Position numbers and translations under genes: made by a program. Of a DNA stretch of 33,340 nucleotides, positions 7,365-14,781 are shown one piece after another. Position 1 is the first letter of the stretch. The number at the start of each line of letters is the position of its first letter. The notes beneath the pieces were generated by a model. That model worked only from the letters and a program-made list of their open reading frames with translations, ran no database searches and was not told where the DNA came from. This DNA is from Candidatus Scatomonas merdavium (lineage in GTDB: Bacteria > Bacillota > Clostridia > Lachnospirales > Lachnospiraceae), in the NCBI GenBank assembly GCA_018716575.1, contig DVJR01000135.1:1-33340 (forward strand). Direction: 5' to 3'.

Positions 7365-7393
7365 ATTGTACCTCATGGCAGAGAAATTGACAA
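7365..7393 (-). promoter_or_regulatory. Promoter of the FHA-TadZ unit
   Basis: On the minus strand TTGTCA (7388-7393), 17-base spacer, TACAAT (7365-7370). The -35 abuts the U-run of the preceding feo terminator, so the two signals are packed end to end. Confidence 0.8.
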
Positions 7394-7394
7394 G

Positions 7395-7426
7395 AAAAAA
7401 GGCGCCGCGGAAGCGGCAGCCATTTT
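7395..7426 (-). terminator. Intrinsic terminator of the feo operon
   Basis: Minus-strand hairpin GCCGC-TTCC-GCGGC with flanking GGC/GCC extension, followed by a run of six T (7395-7400). It lies just after the Cys-rich mini-protein stop codon. Confidence 0.82.
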
Positions 7427-7437
7427 TCAGATCGCAG

Positions 7438-7584
7438 CTATTTTCTGCACTTTTTGCAGTTTTTTCCTCCTCCGCAGCCGCAGTCGCAATACTGGCCGCG
7501 GCGACACCTCCGGATTTTCCGAATCAGAATCAGCGCTGTACAAACACCCACAGCCGTCAGGATCAGAATATCGCCTGCATTCAT
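7438..7584 (-). CDS. FeoB-associated Cys-rich membrane protein
   Basis: 48 residues: one hydrophobic segment (about residues 4-21), a basic turn RKIRRCRR, then a Cys/Gly/Lys-rich tail with six cysteines (CDCGCGGG, CKKC). Its small size, layout and position directly after feoB match the FeoB-associated Cys-rich family of Firmicutes, presumed to assist ferrous iron handling at the membrane; the mechanism is not established. The ATG at 7584 overlaps the feoB stop as ATGA, with AGGAGG nine bases upstream inside feoB, so I chose it over an in-frame upstream ATG at 7629 that would lie inside feoB. Confidence 0.85.
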   Translation of the reverse strand: MNAGDILILTAVGVCTALILIRKIRRCRRGQYCDCGCGGGKNCKKCRK

Positions 7585-9638
7585 AGAAGCATTCCTCCTA
7601 TCTGATACACCAGGAACGTCATAACCCAAGCCAGCAGCAGCTGAAATACGATGCAGATTCCCGTAAATTTCCAGCTTCCCGATTCTCTTTTAATTGTGGC
7701 CAGCGTAGCAATACAGGGTACATACAGCAGGCAGAACAGCATCATGCAGTACGCATTTAAAGGCCCAAAGCCCATAGTTCCCAGGGTTGCTCCCAGGCTT
7801 GCCATTCCTGCCTGGGAAGTTACATTGCTGATGCCAAACAGCACGGAGCAGCTGGATACAACTACTTCTTTTGCCGAAATGCCCGCGATCAACGCCACGA
7901 CGATCTGCCAGTAGCCCAGTCCCACCGGCTGGAATACAGGCACAATCACCCGGCCAATGGCCGCGCCGAAGCTCTGAGTGATATCCGTGGTATAGCCGCC
8001 GGCCCCGAAATTCAGCAGAACCCACATGACAATGGATGCCAGGAAGATAGTGGTTCCGGCCTTCGTCAGATAATCCTTTACCTTCTCCCAGACATAAATA
8101 AACACCGTGCGCCCGCTGGGAGCCTTATATTCCGGCAGTTCAATCAGCAGATTATAGGTAGATTTTCTCCGGTCCAGCAGATGCATAATCAACGCTGCCA
8201 GAATCGCCATCAGAAGGCCTATCACATACATGGAATACGCCGCTATCATGGCGTTGTCCCCGAAGAAGATCTCCGAAAGCAGCACGTAGATCGGCAGCCG
8301 TGCCGAACAGGACATAAGCGGCGTCACCAGCATGGTTTTCAGACGGTCACGCCGGTCCTCCAGGGCCCGTGAAGCCATAACAGCCGGAACGCTGCAGCCG
8401 AAGCCCAGAATCATCGGGATAAAGGCCCTGCCTGACAGCCCTACCTTTCCCATAATTCCATCCATTACATAAGCAGCTCTCGACATATAGCCGCTGTCTT
8501 CCAGAAACGCCAGCGCCAGGAAGAGGATAATGATATTCGGCAGAAATGTCAGAATACCACCCACTCCGGAGATGATGCCGTCTACCACCAGCGAAGTGAC
8601 GGCAGCGCTTATTCCTGCCGCTTCCATGCCGCCCCGGACGCTGTCCGATACCCAGGACAGAAACACAGACATATAATCCTTCAGCCAGTCGCCCAGCGTA
8701 AAAGTCAGCAGGAACACCAGAGCCATAATTCCCAGGAAAATAGGAAATCCCAGCCACCGGTGAGTCAGAATCCGGTCTACCCGGTCAGTGGACGCTTCCT
8801 TTTTCTCCTTATTGACCAGCACCTCTGAAACAATTTCATCAATAAAATCGTATTTCTGATTAATGATTTCCGATTCATAATTGCAGGAAAAGTCAGACGG
8901 CAGATCAATGGGATACCGCTCTGTCACGGTTTTATCTCCCTCCAGAATCTTAATGGCATGCCAGCGGTGGTTGAAAAGGTCAGGATATTTTTCCTTCAGC
9001 CTTTCCTTGATGATATCTATCTTGTCTTCAATCTCATCGCTGTAAACCATGGCAAATTCCTTATGGTGATCATGGATATGCCGGCTCTCTTTTTCCTGTT
9101 TCTCATGATGGTGGATCATCGGGGTCACTTCCTCATGATTCCTGTGATGAACCGCAGCATGCATCAGAATATCCAGACCCTTCCGCTTTCTGGCACTGAC
9201 CGGAATGACCGGAATACCCAGCATTTCAGGCAGTCGGTGCAGGTCTATCTCCATACCGCGTTTTTCCACAATATCCATCATATTCATGGCCATAACCACA
9301 GGTCTGCCCAGCTCAATCAGCTGCAGAGTCAGATAGAGATTCCTCTCCAGAGACGAAGCGTCCACCACATCTATGATTACGTCACATTCGCCGCTCATAG
9401 CGTACTCCCGGGCCACCTGCTCTTCCATGGTATAAGAAGTCAGACTGTAAGTACCCGGCAGATCCACCAGTTTCATATCATAATTTTTATATTTGAAGGA
9501 ACCTTCAACCTTTTCCACCGTAACGCCCGGCCAGTTCGCCACTTTCAGATTAGCTCCCGTATAGGCATTGAACAGCGTAGTTTTTCCGCAGTTTGGATTT
9601 CCCACAAAACCAATCTGTATCTGTTCTCTTTCACTCAT
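7581..9638 (-). CDS. feoB: Ferrous iron transporter FeoB
   Basis: 685 residues. The N-terminal GTPase domain has G1 GNPNCGKTT, G3 DLPG and G4 NMMD, followed by the GDI helices. Then the polytopic membrane part has the two gate regions (GFGCSVPAVMASRALE and later KEVVVSSCSV). It imports Fe(II) across the cytoplasmic membrane. An unusual feature is a histidine-rich stretch at about residues 160-192 (11 His), inserted just after the G5-like SAR motif, plausibly a metal-binding loop. feoA overlaps its start by 8 bases and the Cys-rich mini-protein overlaps its stop by 4, so all three are translationally coupled. Likely repressed by iron through the palindrome at 9881-9896. Confidence 0.96.
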   Translation of the reverse strand: MSEREQIQIGFVGNPNCGKTTLFNAYTGANLKVANWPGVTVEKVEGSFKYKNYDMKLVDLPGTYSLTSYTMEEQVAREYAMSGECDVIIDVVDASSLERNLYLTLQLIELGRPVVMAMNMMDIVEKRGMEIDLHRLPEMLGIPVIPVSARKRKGLDILMHAAVHHRNHEEVTPMIHHHEKQEKESRHIHDHHKEFAMVYSDEIEDKIDIIKERLKEKYPDLFNHRWHAIKILEGDKTVTERYPIDLPSDFSCNYESEIINQKYDFIDEIVSEVLVNKEKKEASTDRVDRILTHRWLGFPIFLGIMALVFLLTFTLGDWLKDYMSVFLSWVSDSVRGGMEAAGISAAVTSLVVDGIISGVGGILTFLPNIIILFLALAFLEDSGYMSRAAYVMDGIMGKVGLSGRAFIPMILGFGCSVPAVMASRALEDRRDRLKTMLVTPLMSCSARLPIYVLLSEIFFGDNAMIAAYSMYVIGLLMAILAALIMHLLDRRKSTYNLLIELPEYKAPSGRTVFIYVWEKVKDYLTKAGTTIFLASIVMWVLLNFGAGGYTTDITQSFGAAIGRVIVPVFQPVGLGYWQIVVALIAGISAKEVVVSSCSVLFGISNVTSQAGMASLGATLGTMGFGPLNAYCMMLFCLLYVPCIATLATIKRESGSWKFTGICIVFQLLLAWVMTFLVYQIGGMLL

Positions 9639-9864
9639 GCACCGGCGCCTCCTTTACCTGAATATTTTCCGCAATATTCTTTCCAAGTGCAAAGCGGGTG
9701 CCTCTTACTTTGACAATTACAGCGCCATGACGTTTTTTATTCATCATAGCGATGACTGTCCTGCAGGTCATGCCGAGAGCTTCCAGCCGACGCTCTGTCT
9801 CCAGCGCCAGATGCATCTCCTGTACTTCGTATTTTTTCCCCGTTTCTCCTTCGTTCAGCTGCAT
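9631..9864 (-). CDS. feoA: FeoA-domain protein
   Basis: 77 residues forming the small SH3-like FeoA domain (RRLEALGMTCRT followed by VIVKVRGTRFALG). It supports FeoB activity, probably through its cytoplasmic domain. It is the first gene of the feo operon, with RBS AAGAGG before the ATG, and overlaps feoB by 8 bases. The length is usual for the family. Confidence 0.93.
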   Translation of the reverse strand: MQLNEGETGKKYEVQEMHLALETERRLEALGMTCRTVIAMMNKKRHGAVIVKVRGTRFALGKNIAENIQVKEAPVHE

Positions 9865-9880
9865 AATAATCCTCTTTTCT

Positions 9881-9896
9881 GTTAGGTTATCCTAAC
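9881..9896. promoter_or_regulatory. DtxR/IdeR-type operator at the feo promoter
   Basis: GTTAGGTTATCCTAAC is a near-perfect palindrome (7 of 8 positions symmetric) with the TTAGG...CCTAA half-sites typical of iron-dependent DtxR-family repressors. It covers the predicted transcription start, about 10 bases past the -10. It does not resemble a Fur box. Confidence 0.7.
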
Positions 9897-9906
9897 TTTC
9901 AAAAGA

Positions 9907-9935
9907 ATCATATCATACTTGCGCAAAGATTGCAA
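9907..9935 (-). promoter_or_regulatory. feoA promoter
   Basis: Minus strand TTGCAA (9930-9935), 17-base spacer, TATGAT (9907-9912). A second overlapping TATGAT lies at 9912-9917. Transcription would begin near 9900, just at the palindrome. Confidence 0.8.
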
Positions 9936-9959
9936 TATAATTATTGGCCTGTCAGGCTC

Positions 9960-9988
9960 TCCGGACTTTTCCTGCAGCACAGTCCGGA
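9960..9988. other. Hairpin in the feoA - ABC permease gap
   Basis: Perfect 8-bp inverted repeat TCCGGACT / AGTCCGGA with a 13-base loop. No T-run follows on either strand, so function is uncertain. The surrounding gap 9940-10088 holds this and the hairpin at 10027-10051 and no gene. Confidence 0.5.
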
Positions 9989-10026
9989 AAGAGCGGGCAA
10001 AGGATTCCTGCCGGCTAACTTTCACA

Positions 10027-10051
10027 GGCAGCCGATACAAAACCGGCTGCC
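10027..10051. other. Hairpin downstream of the ABC permease gene
   Basis: Perfect 8-bp inverted repeat GGCAGCCG / CGGCTGCC with a 9-base loop, about 40 bases past the permease stop. Possible weak terminator for the minus-strand ABC operon; there is no T-run. Confidence 0.5.
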
Positions 10052-10088
10052 CGCTGTATTCGCTGCACTGTGATTAAAAAAGCTTCTG

Positions 10089-10724
10089 TCAATATTCTTT
10101 TTTCCGGTACAGTGCCAGAGAAATCAGGCAGGAGGGAATCAGGCAGACGAATCCGACCGCCGGAAAGAAATAGATGTACCGCATCAGCATCCGGTTCAGC
10201 TCCGGATCATCCGGCGACAGGCCGATCACATGGCTGCAGAGATAGACGGCGCCAAAGACCAGCACCAGAATGACGATCATCACCAGCCTTCCGCTGCTGC
10301 TCCCGAAGCGGTAAAGCACCGGTATGACCAGCGCTTCCATCAGAAATACCACGCCGGCGATGCACAGCGCCAGAAACAGCATTTCGTCGGGCAGAGCTTC
10401 CCCTCTCACCGCGTAATAAATCCACATGACAAGCGCGCCGCCGCCCACGGCCGCCAGGCTCACCAGCAGCGTCGACAGATAACGGGCCAGAACAACCCGG
10501 CCCAGAGATACCGGAAGAATCCGCTCCATCATCTGCCAGTGGCAGCCCTCGTCCCCGGCGAAGGCCTGAATCGGATAAATCATGCTGACAACACAGCCCA
10601 GGGTCAGCAGAATCCCTGGCTGATCCCAGAAAAAGCACAGCACACAGTACACGACGATAATCGCCAGATAATATCTCACCTGTTTCTTCATGAACAGAAA
10701 ATCCTTCAGCACCAGTCCGCTCAT
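10089..10724 (-). CDS. ABC-2 type transporter permease
   Basis: 211 residues with about six hydrophobic segments and no catalytic motif, typical of the short ABC2 permeases encoded beside a GntR-type regulator and an ATPase. The N terminus LVLKDFLFMKKQ matches the cytoplasmic lead-in of this class. Its ATG overlaps the stop of the ATPase gene (ATGA, 4 bases), so it is co-translated with its partner. The substrate is unknown; such modules often respond to cell-wall-active compounds or peptides. Confidence 0.85.
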   Translation of the reverse strand: MSGLVLKDFLFMKKQVRYYLAIIVVYCVLCFFWDQPGILLTLGCVVSMIYPIQAFAGDEGCHWQMMERILPVSLGRVVLARYLSTLLVSLAAVGGGALVMWIYYAVRGEALPDEMLFLALCIAGVVFLMEALVIPVLYRFGSSSGRLVMIVILVLVFGAVYLCSHVIGLSPDDPELNRMLMRYIYFFPAVGFVCLIPSCLISLALYRKKEY

Positions 10725-11566
10725 ACTCTCTCCCCCTTAATCAGATGCAGCATGATTTCATCAATGGAAGGCCGGTCCGCCTCTGCGTTCCGCCCCAGCC
10801 GCTCCCGGTCCACCAGCGCCGACACGCCGAATCCGGAATGGCATACGGCCAGCACAGCATCCCGCGGAAGCGCCTCCAGCTCGCCGCTCCTTCCCCGCCA
10901 GATACCATACTGGTAGATCAGCTTATCCTTCTGTTCGTCCAGAATGACCCGGCCATTGTGGAGCATCACCACGTAATCCGCGATTTTCTCCAGATCGCTG
11001 GTGATGTGCGTGGAAAACAGTATGCTGTGCTGCTCATCCATGATAAAATCCTGAAAAATCTCCAGAATCTCATCGCGCACTACCGGATCCAGACCCGAGG
11101 TGGGTTCATCCAGCAAAAGGAGCCTGGCCCTGTGGCTTAAGGCCACCGCAAGCTGCAGCTTCACCTGCATGCCCCGGGACACGTTTTTATAAGATTTGTT
11201 CCGGTCGATGCCCAGGCGGTCCAGATAGCGGAAAAACGTCTCCTCCTGCCAGTTCCGGTATATTTTCCGGTACATGCTGTTGATGTTTTTTCCCGTCATA
11301 TCCTGCTGGTATGCCATCTCCGCAAACACCACGCCGATGTCCTCCCGGTCCGCGCTGCGCGCTTCCTTCCCGAAAATTCTTACCGTGCCGCTGTCTTTCC
11401 GGGCAATATCCAGAATGCACTTCAGAGTCGTTGTCTTTCCGGCGCCGTTTTCGCCCACAAAGCCCATAATACAGCCCTTCGGCAGAACCAGATCCACCTG
11501 CTCCAGAGCGAATTTGTCATACCGTTTGCACAGGCCGCGCACTTCCAAAATATTCTGCTCTTCCAT
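10721..11566 (-). CDS. ABC transporter ATP-binding protein
   Basis: 281 residues. Walker A is GENGAGKTT, the signature region VSRGMQVKLQLAVAL (a non-canonical LSGGQ equivalent), Walker B LLLLDEPTSGLD, and the switch His lies in ILFSTHITSDLE. It energises the adjacent ABC-2 permease, with which it overlaps by 4 bases. The start lies only 3 bases after the GntR-type gene stop, with GAGG upstream. The order regulator-ATPase-permease is that of the YtrA-type export modules of Firmicutes. Confidence 0.93.
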   Translation of the reverse strand: MEEQNILEVRGLCKRYDKFALEQVDLVLPKGCIMGFVGENGAGKTTTLKCILDIARKDSGTVRIFGKEARSADREDIGVVFAEMAYQQDMTGKNINSMYRKIYRNWQEETFFRYLDRLGIDRNKSYKNVSRGMQVKLQLAVALSHRARLLLLDEPTSGLDPVVRDEILEIFQDFIMDEQHSILFSTHITSDLEKIADYVVMLHNGRVILDEQKDKLIYQYGIWRGRSGELEALPRDAVLAVCHSGFGVSALVDRERLGRNAEADRPSIDEIMLHLIKGERV

Positions 11567-11569
11567 TTT

Positions 11570-11944
11570 CTAATCCTCTTCATACAAAGTTTTCAGAAGC
11601 TCCGTCATCTCACCCAAAGAAATCTCATTCCTCCGGGCAAGCTCTACCGCCAGAGAGAGCTTCTCCTCCACCATCCGCAGCTTTTCCTCCTGCAGAAGCT
11701 GGCGGCTCTTCCCCGCCACAAAACAGCCTTTTCCCGGAACGCTTGTCACATAGCCCTCCCGCTCCAGCTCTTCATAGGCCCGTTTCGTCGTAATCACGCT
11801 GATTCGCAGTTCTTTCGCCAGCAGCCGCAGAGAGGGCAGCGCTTCCCCGCTCTCCAGCTCGCCGTTCAGAATCAACTGCTTAATCTGTGAGGTGATCTGT
11901 TCGTAGATCGGCACCTCACTGCTGTTGTGTATTGTTATTTCCAT
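11570..11944 (-). CDS. GntR-family transcriptional regulator, YtrA subfamily
   Basis: 124 residues: a winged helix-turn-helix (PIYEQITSQIKQLILNGEL, then LPSLRLLAKELRISVITTKRAYEELEREGYV) followed by a short helical tail of about 45 residues. That length is the YtrA class, which lacks a large effector domain. It is the first gene of the regulator-ATPase-permease operon. A palindrome carrying ACTGTATATA half-sites sits on its own promoter at 11963-12005, so autorepression is inferred. The inducer is unknown. Confidence 0.9.
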   Translation of the reverse strand: MEITIHNSSEVPIYEQITSQIKQLILNGELESGEALPSLRLLAKELRISVITTKRAYEELEREGYVTSVPGKGCFVAGKSRQLLQEEKLRMVEEKLSLAVELARRNEISLGEMTELLKTLYEED

Positions 11945-11962
11945 AAGGTATACCTCGCAGTT

Positions 11963-12005
11963 AACTGTATATATACACTATATACAGTTATATACAGTTT
12001 GTCAA
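11963..12005 (-). promoter_or_regulatory. GntR operon promoter with overlapping operator
   Basis: Minus strand TTGACA (12000-12005), 17-base spacer, TATAGT (11977-11982). A perfect 11-bp inverted repeat (AACTGTATATA, arms 11963-11973 and 11979-11989) covers the -10, and a third half-site (11990-12000) fills the spacer next to the -35. The regulator binding here would block polymerase. Confidence 0.82.
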
Positions 12006-12107
12006 GAGCTTTCGGAAAATTTCTCCGCCGCTTTTTCTGCCGCAGGAAATATCTTCTTTTCCCGCCGGTGTCAAGGGCCAAAACTTTATAAAATTTTTCC
12101 CGCCGGC

Positions 12108-12136
12108 GCATAGGCGGCCCTCAGAGTGAGAATTCT
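12108..12136 (+). promoter_or_regulatory. Possible sigma-F-type promoter for sigG
   Basis: GCATA (12108-12112), 15-base spacer, GAGAATTCT (12128-12136). This resembles the forespore sigma-F pattern (GYATA, then GGnnAnnnT), with one mismatch in the -10. sigG is under sigma-F control in B. subtilis, so the placement makes sense. The gap also holds two direct copies of TTTTCCCGCCGG (near 12056 and 12097) and a GGCCGC/GCGGCC hairpin at 12168-12183. Confidence 0.4.
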
Positions 12137-12213
12137 TTTAGTGAAGCACCACATCAGGCACTGCATCGGCCGCTGACGCGGCCATAAGTCTGTTCTTCAG
12201 GAGGTTTCTGACT

Positions 12214-12996
12214 ATGGCGTTTAATAAAGTGGAAATATGCGGAATCAATACATCCAGGCTCCCCGTGCTCACCAACGAGGAAAAAGACATCCTTTTCCGA
12301 AAAATCAAGGAAGGAGACCGCAAGGCCCGGGAGACGTATATCAAAGGCAATCTTCGGCTGGTCTTAAGCGTCATCAAACGCTTTTCCGGCAGCAGCGAAA
12401 ATGCCGACGATCTTTTTCAGATCGGCTGCATCGGCCTTATGAAAGCCATTGACAACTTCGACACTTCTCTGGGCGTGAAATTCAGTACTTACGCGGTTCC
12501 CATGATCATCGGAGAAATCCGCCGCTATCTGCGGGACAATAATTCCATCCGTGTATCCCGTTCTCTGCGGGATACCGCATACAAAGCCATCTACGCCCGG
12601 GAAATCTATGTGAAAAAGAATCTCCGCGAGCCCACCATTATGGAAATCGCGGAGGAAATCGGCATCGACAAAGAGGACATCGTCTACGCTCTGGACGCCA
12701 TCCAGAGCCCCATGAGCCTCTTCGAGCCCGTCTATACAGAAGGCGGCGACACCCTCTATGTCATGGATCAGATCAGTGACAAGAAAAACCGGGAGGAAAA
12801 CTGGGTGCAGGATCTGGCCCTGCAGGACGCCATCGCCCGCCTGAATCCCAGGGAAAAGCACATCATCGAGCTTCGCTTCTTCGAGGGACGCACCCAGATG
12901 GAGGTGGCCGCCGAAATCGGCATCTCCCAGGCCCAGGTCAGCCGTCTGGAAAAAAACGCGCTGAAAACCATGCGGAACTACCTGGCGGAAGGGTAA
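12214..12996 (+). CDS. sigG: RNA polymerase sporulation sigma factor SigG
   Basis: 260 residues. The N terminus KVEICGINTSRLPVL is diagnostic for sigma-G (the related SigF lacks it). Region 2 contains NLRLVLSVIKRF, DDLFQIGCIGLMKAIDNFD and KFSTYAVPMIIGEIRRYLRD, and region 4 ends with TQMEVAAEIGISQAQVSRLE. It directs late forespore transcription. A strong RBS (AGGAGG) lies 9 bases before the ATG. In Bacillus and many Clostridia sigG follows spoIIGA-sigE in the same direction; here it points towards them with another gene between, so it must be transcribed alone. Confidence 0.96.
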   Translation: MAFNKVEICGINTSRLPVLTNEEKDILFRKIKEGDRKARETYIKGNLRLVLSVIKRFSGSSENADDLFQIGCIGLMKAIDNFDTSLGVKFSTYAVPMIIGEIRRYLRDNNSIRVSRSLRDTAYKAIYAREIYVKKNLREPTIMEIAEEIGIDKEDIVYALDAIQSPMSLFEPVYTEGGDTLYVMDQISDKKNREENWVQDLALQDAIARLNPREKHIIELRFFEGRTQMEVAAEIGISQAQVSRLEKNALKTMRNYLAEG

Positions 12997-13160
12997 CCGC
13001 GCCCCGGCAAGAGCCGGCGGTATGTCCGGCGAAGCGGCGGGCGGCGTGCTCTCCTCTCTCCGGCCGACTTTTCGCCTCCGGCACGCCTGTTTCCTTCCGA
13101 CAGGCCTTTCCCGAAGCTGCAGACCTGCCGCCTTCTCCGCACAATGGCCAGTTTTTCCGT

Positions 13161-13658
13161 TTACAGCTCTTTCGTCTCTTTCTTTATGCTGGCAAGATAC
13201 TGCGGGGTAATTCCGCAGATCTCCAGAATCTGCTGATCCGTATACTTCTGAGAAATCATATTCTGTATAATCTGCCGTACGCTCTGCTGCATTCCCTCTT
13301 CCCGGCTCCTGCTCAGCATTTCTCTAATTGCAGTGCACATATCCACATTCTCCTTTCTCTTTCCTGCCATTTCCGCCCTCTTCTTCAGCTCCGGTATGTT
13401 CAGGAAGGTTCCGATCAGCTTGACCCGGTCCGGCTCCAGGGAGCTGTAATGCTCCTCCCGGCGCTTCAACAGGCTCTCCAGTTCTTCAGAATTTCCCATG
13501 ACGCCCAGCAATTCAAAAACCTCCCGGAGCCCCGGCCGGATAATCTCCCGGCCGCCGAATACGGCACCGTTAAACAGGTCCGCGAACACCTCCGGAACCG
13601 ACAGCTCTTCATACACCTCGGCGTCGTAGGCGCCCAGTTTTATACTATTGCTCTTCAT
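13161..13658 (-). CDS. Shortened Rpn/YhgA-like (PD-(D/E)XK transposase-nuclease) family protein
   Basis: 165 residues. The N-terminal part (EVFADLFNGAVFGGREIIRPGLREV) looks like the start of the Rpn/YhgA-like nuclease family. The rest (ELESLLKRREEHYSSLEPDR, then NVDMCTAIREMLSRSREEGM) looks like the C-terminal helical half with its usual EEG-rich linker, ending in an ITPQYLASIKKE helix. Full-length relatives are near 300 residues, and the central catalytic core appears missing. I infer an in-frame internal deletion, or a short non-catalytic form. The gene still has a good RBS (AGGAGG) and a consensus promoter, so it may be expressed. It lies between sigG and sigE, where such a gene is not expected. 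Family call made from memory of motifs, not a search. Confidence 0.62.
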   Translation of the reverse strand: MKSNSIKLGAYDAEVYEELSVPEVFADLFNGAVFGGREIIRPGLREVFELLGVMGNSEELESLLKRREEHYSSLEPDRVKLIGTFLNIPELKKRAEMAGKRKENVDMCTAIREMLSRSREEGMQQSVRQIIQNMISQKYTDQQILEICGITPQYLASIKKETKEL

Positions 13659-13699
13659 ACGCTCCTCCTTCCGAAGGACCGCACAGACTTCCTGCCCCG

Positions 13700-13728
13700 A
13701 TTATACCGGATTTTCAAAAGAACTACAA
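13700..13728 (-). promoter_or_regulatory. Proximal promoter of the Rpn-like gene
   Basis: Minus strand TTGTAG (13723-13728), 17-base spacer, TATAAT (13700-13705), about 40 bases before the start codon. Confidence 0.75.
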
Positions 13729-13846
13729 TATATGTAGCTGAAATGAGCGTCAGAACTGCAGAAATGACAACGACCCTTCTGTATCATTACAAAAAATGGA
13801 AAATCTGGCGATACGCCATAAGAATAAAAAAGATTTCAGTGATTGC

Positions 13847-13875
13847 ATTCTATCACAGTTATTTTTAAAAAGCAA
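13847..13875 (-). promoter_or_regulatory. Distal promoter-like sequence upstream of the Rpn-like gene
   Basis: Minus strand TTGCTT (13870-13875), 17-base spacer, TAGAAT (13847-13852). If used, it gives a leader of about 180 bases to the Rpn-like gene, or a small RNA. The interval 13730-13840 is AT-rich with no credible gene. Confidence 0.45.
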
Positions 13876-13927
13876 CCGGGATTTCCGCTCCGACGAAAGA
13901 CTCCGCCGAAAGCCCCAGCGAAAGACA

Positions 13928-14009
13928 GCGCCGGGAAAGAGCGCAGGAAGGAGCTGTCTCAACAGGACTTGCGCGTGTTGTAAGCCCCTTCCGTTTTTTG
14001 TCCCGGCGC
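13928..14009. other. 82-base three-part imperfect hairpin beyond the sigE stop
   Basis: Nested arms: GCGCCGGGA 13928-13936 with TCCCGGCGC 14001-14009; GGAAGGaGCT 13946-13955 with AGCcCCTTCC 13983-13992; CAACA 13960-13964 with TGTTG 13976-13980. GACAG/CTGTC flank it further out. No T-run follows, so it is not a classic terminator. It may be a degraded palindromic repeat or a structured 3' end for sigE mRNA. Confidence 0.55.
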
Positions 14010-14028
14010 GCTCTCTGTCAGAGCGGAA

Positions 14029-14769
14029 TCACTCATACCTCACAATCTCTTTTTTCAGCCGTTTCATGATTCTCTTCTCCAGTCTGGAGATATAAGACTG
14101 GGAGATGCCCAGCAGGTCGGCCACCTCTTTCTGGGTTTTTTCACGCCCCTCCGGCATATTGATGCCAAACCGCAGCTTCACGATGGTCTGCTCCCGGTCG
14201 GAGAGCTTTCCGATGGCTTTCCCCAGAAGGTTCTTTTCCACCTCATCCTCCAGCCCCCGGTAGATCACATCCTCGTCCGTGCCCAGAATATCGGACAGCA
14301 GCAGCTCGTTTCCGTCCCAGTCCACGTTCAGCGGCTCGTCGATGGACACCTCCATCCGCGTCTTGCTGTTCCGCCGCAGATACATGAGGATTTCATTTTC
14401 AATGCAGCGGGAAGCGTAGGTAGCCAGCTTGATCTTTTTCTCCGGGTTGAAGGTATTGATGGCTTTGATCAGGCCGATGGTGCCGATGGAGATCAGATCC
14501 TCCACCCCCACTCCCGTATTGTCAAATTTCTGAGCGATATAGACCACCAGCCGCAGGTTATGTTCGATCAGCTCTGATCTGGCTTCACTGTTTTCCGGAT
14601 CAGCCAGACCGGCTATGGCCTTCGCTTCCGCTTCCGGAGACAGCGGGGACGGCAGCACATCCGTCCCGCCGATATAGTACAGTTCCCCGGTTTTTCCAAA
14701 GACGACCGGAGTGAATCTTGGTAACATACGCAGCCGAAACCGGTTCGGCAGTGCAGCGTGCATAATCAT
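14029..14769 (-). CDS. sigE: RNA polymerase sporulation sigma factor SigE (pro-sigma-E)
   Basis: 246 residues. The N-terminal ~31 residues are basic and amphipathic, followed by LYYIGG; by analogy with B. subtilis pro-sigma-E, cleavage by SpoIIGA would fall between the two Tyr (Y31/Y32). Region 2 is highly conserved ([51 protein letters not shown]), and region 4 ends [21 protein letters not shown]. It drives mother-cell transcription early in sporulation. It starts 12 bases after the spoIIGA stop with an AGGAGG site 8 bases ahead, so the two form one operon driven from 15688-15753. Confidence 0.96.
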   Translation of the reverse strand: MIMHAALPNRFRLRMLPRFTPVVFGKTGELYYIGGTDVLPSPLSPEAEAKAIAGLADPENSEARSELIEHNLRLVVYIAQKFDNTGVGVEDLISIGTIGLIKAINTFNPEKKIKLATYASRCIENEILMYLRRNSKTRMEVSIDEPLNVDWDGNELLLSDILGTDEDVIYRGLEDEVEKNLLGKAIGKLSDREQTIVKLRFGINMPEGREKTQKEVADLLGISQSYISRLEKRIMKRLKKEIVRYE

Positions 14770-14781
14770 GATGCATTCCTC

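Noticed and set aside
8958-9713. 251-codon open frame opposite feoB/feoA
   Set aside because: Antisense to conserved FeoB motifs; no ribosome site.
13085-13105. GCCTGT / ACAGGC hairpin after sigG as a terminator
   Set aside because: Only 6 bp and followed by CTTTCCC, too weak to call.
13750-13962. 70-codon minus-strand open frame between the Rpn-like gene and sigE
   Set aside because: No RBS, no recognisable motif, and it overlaps the distal promoter; treated as non-coding.
13951-13990. Possible third copy of the nested-palindrome repeat (starts GCTGTCTCA)
   Set aside because: Shares only a short end sequence; inner stem and remaining arms do not align with the two real copies.
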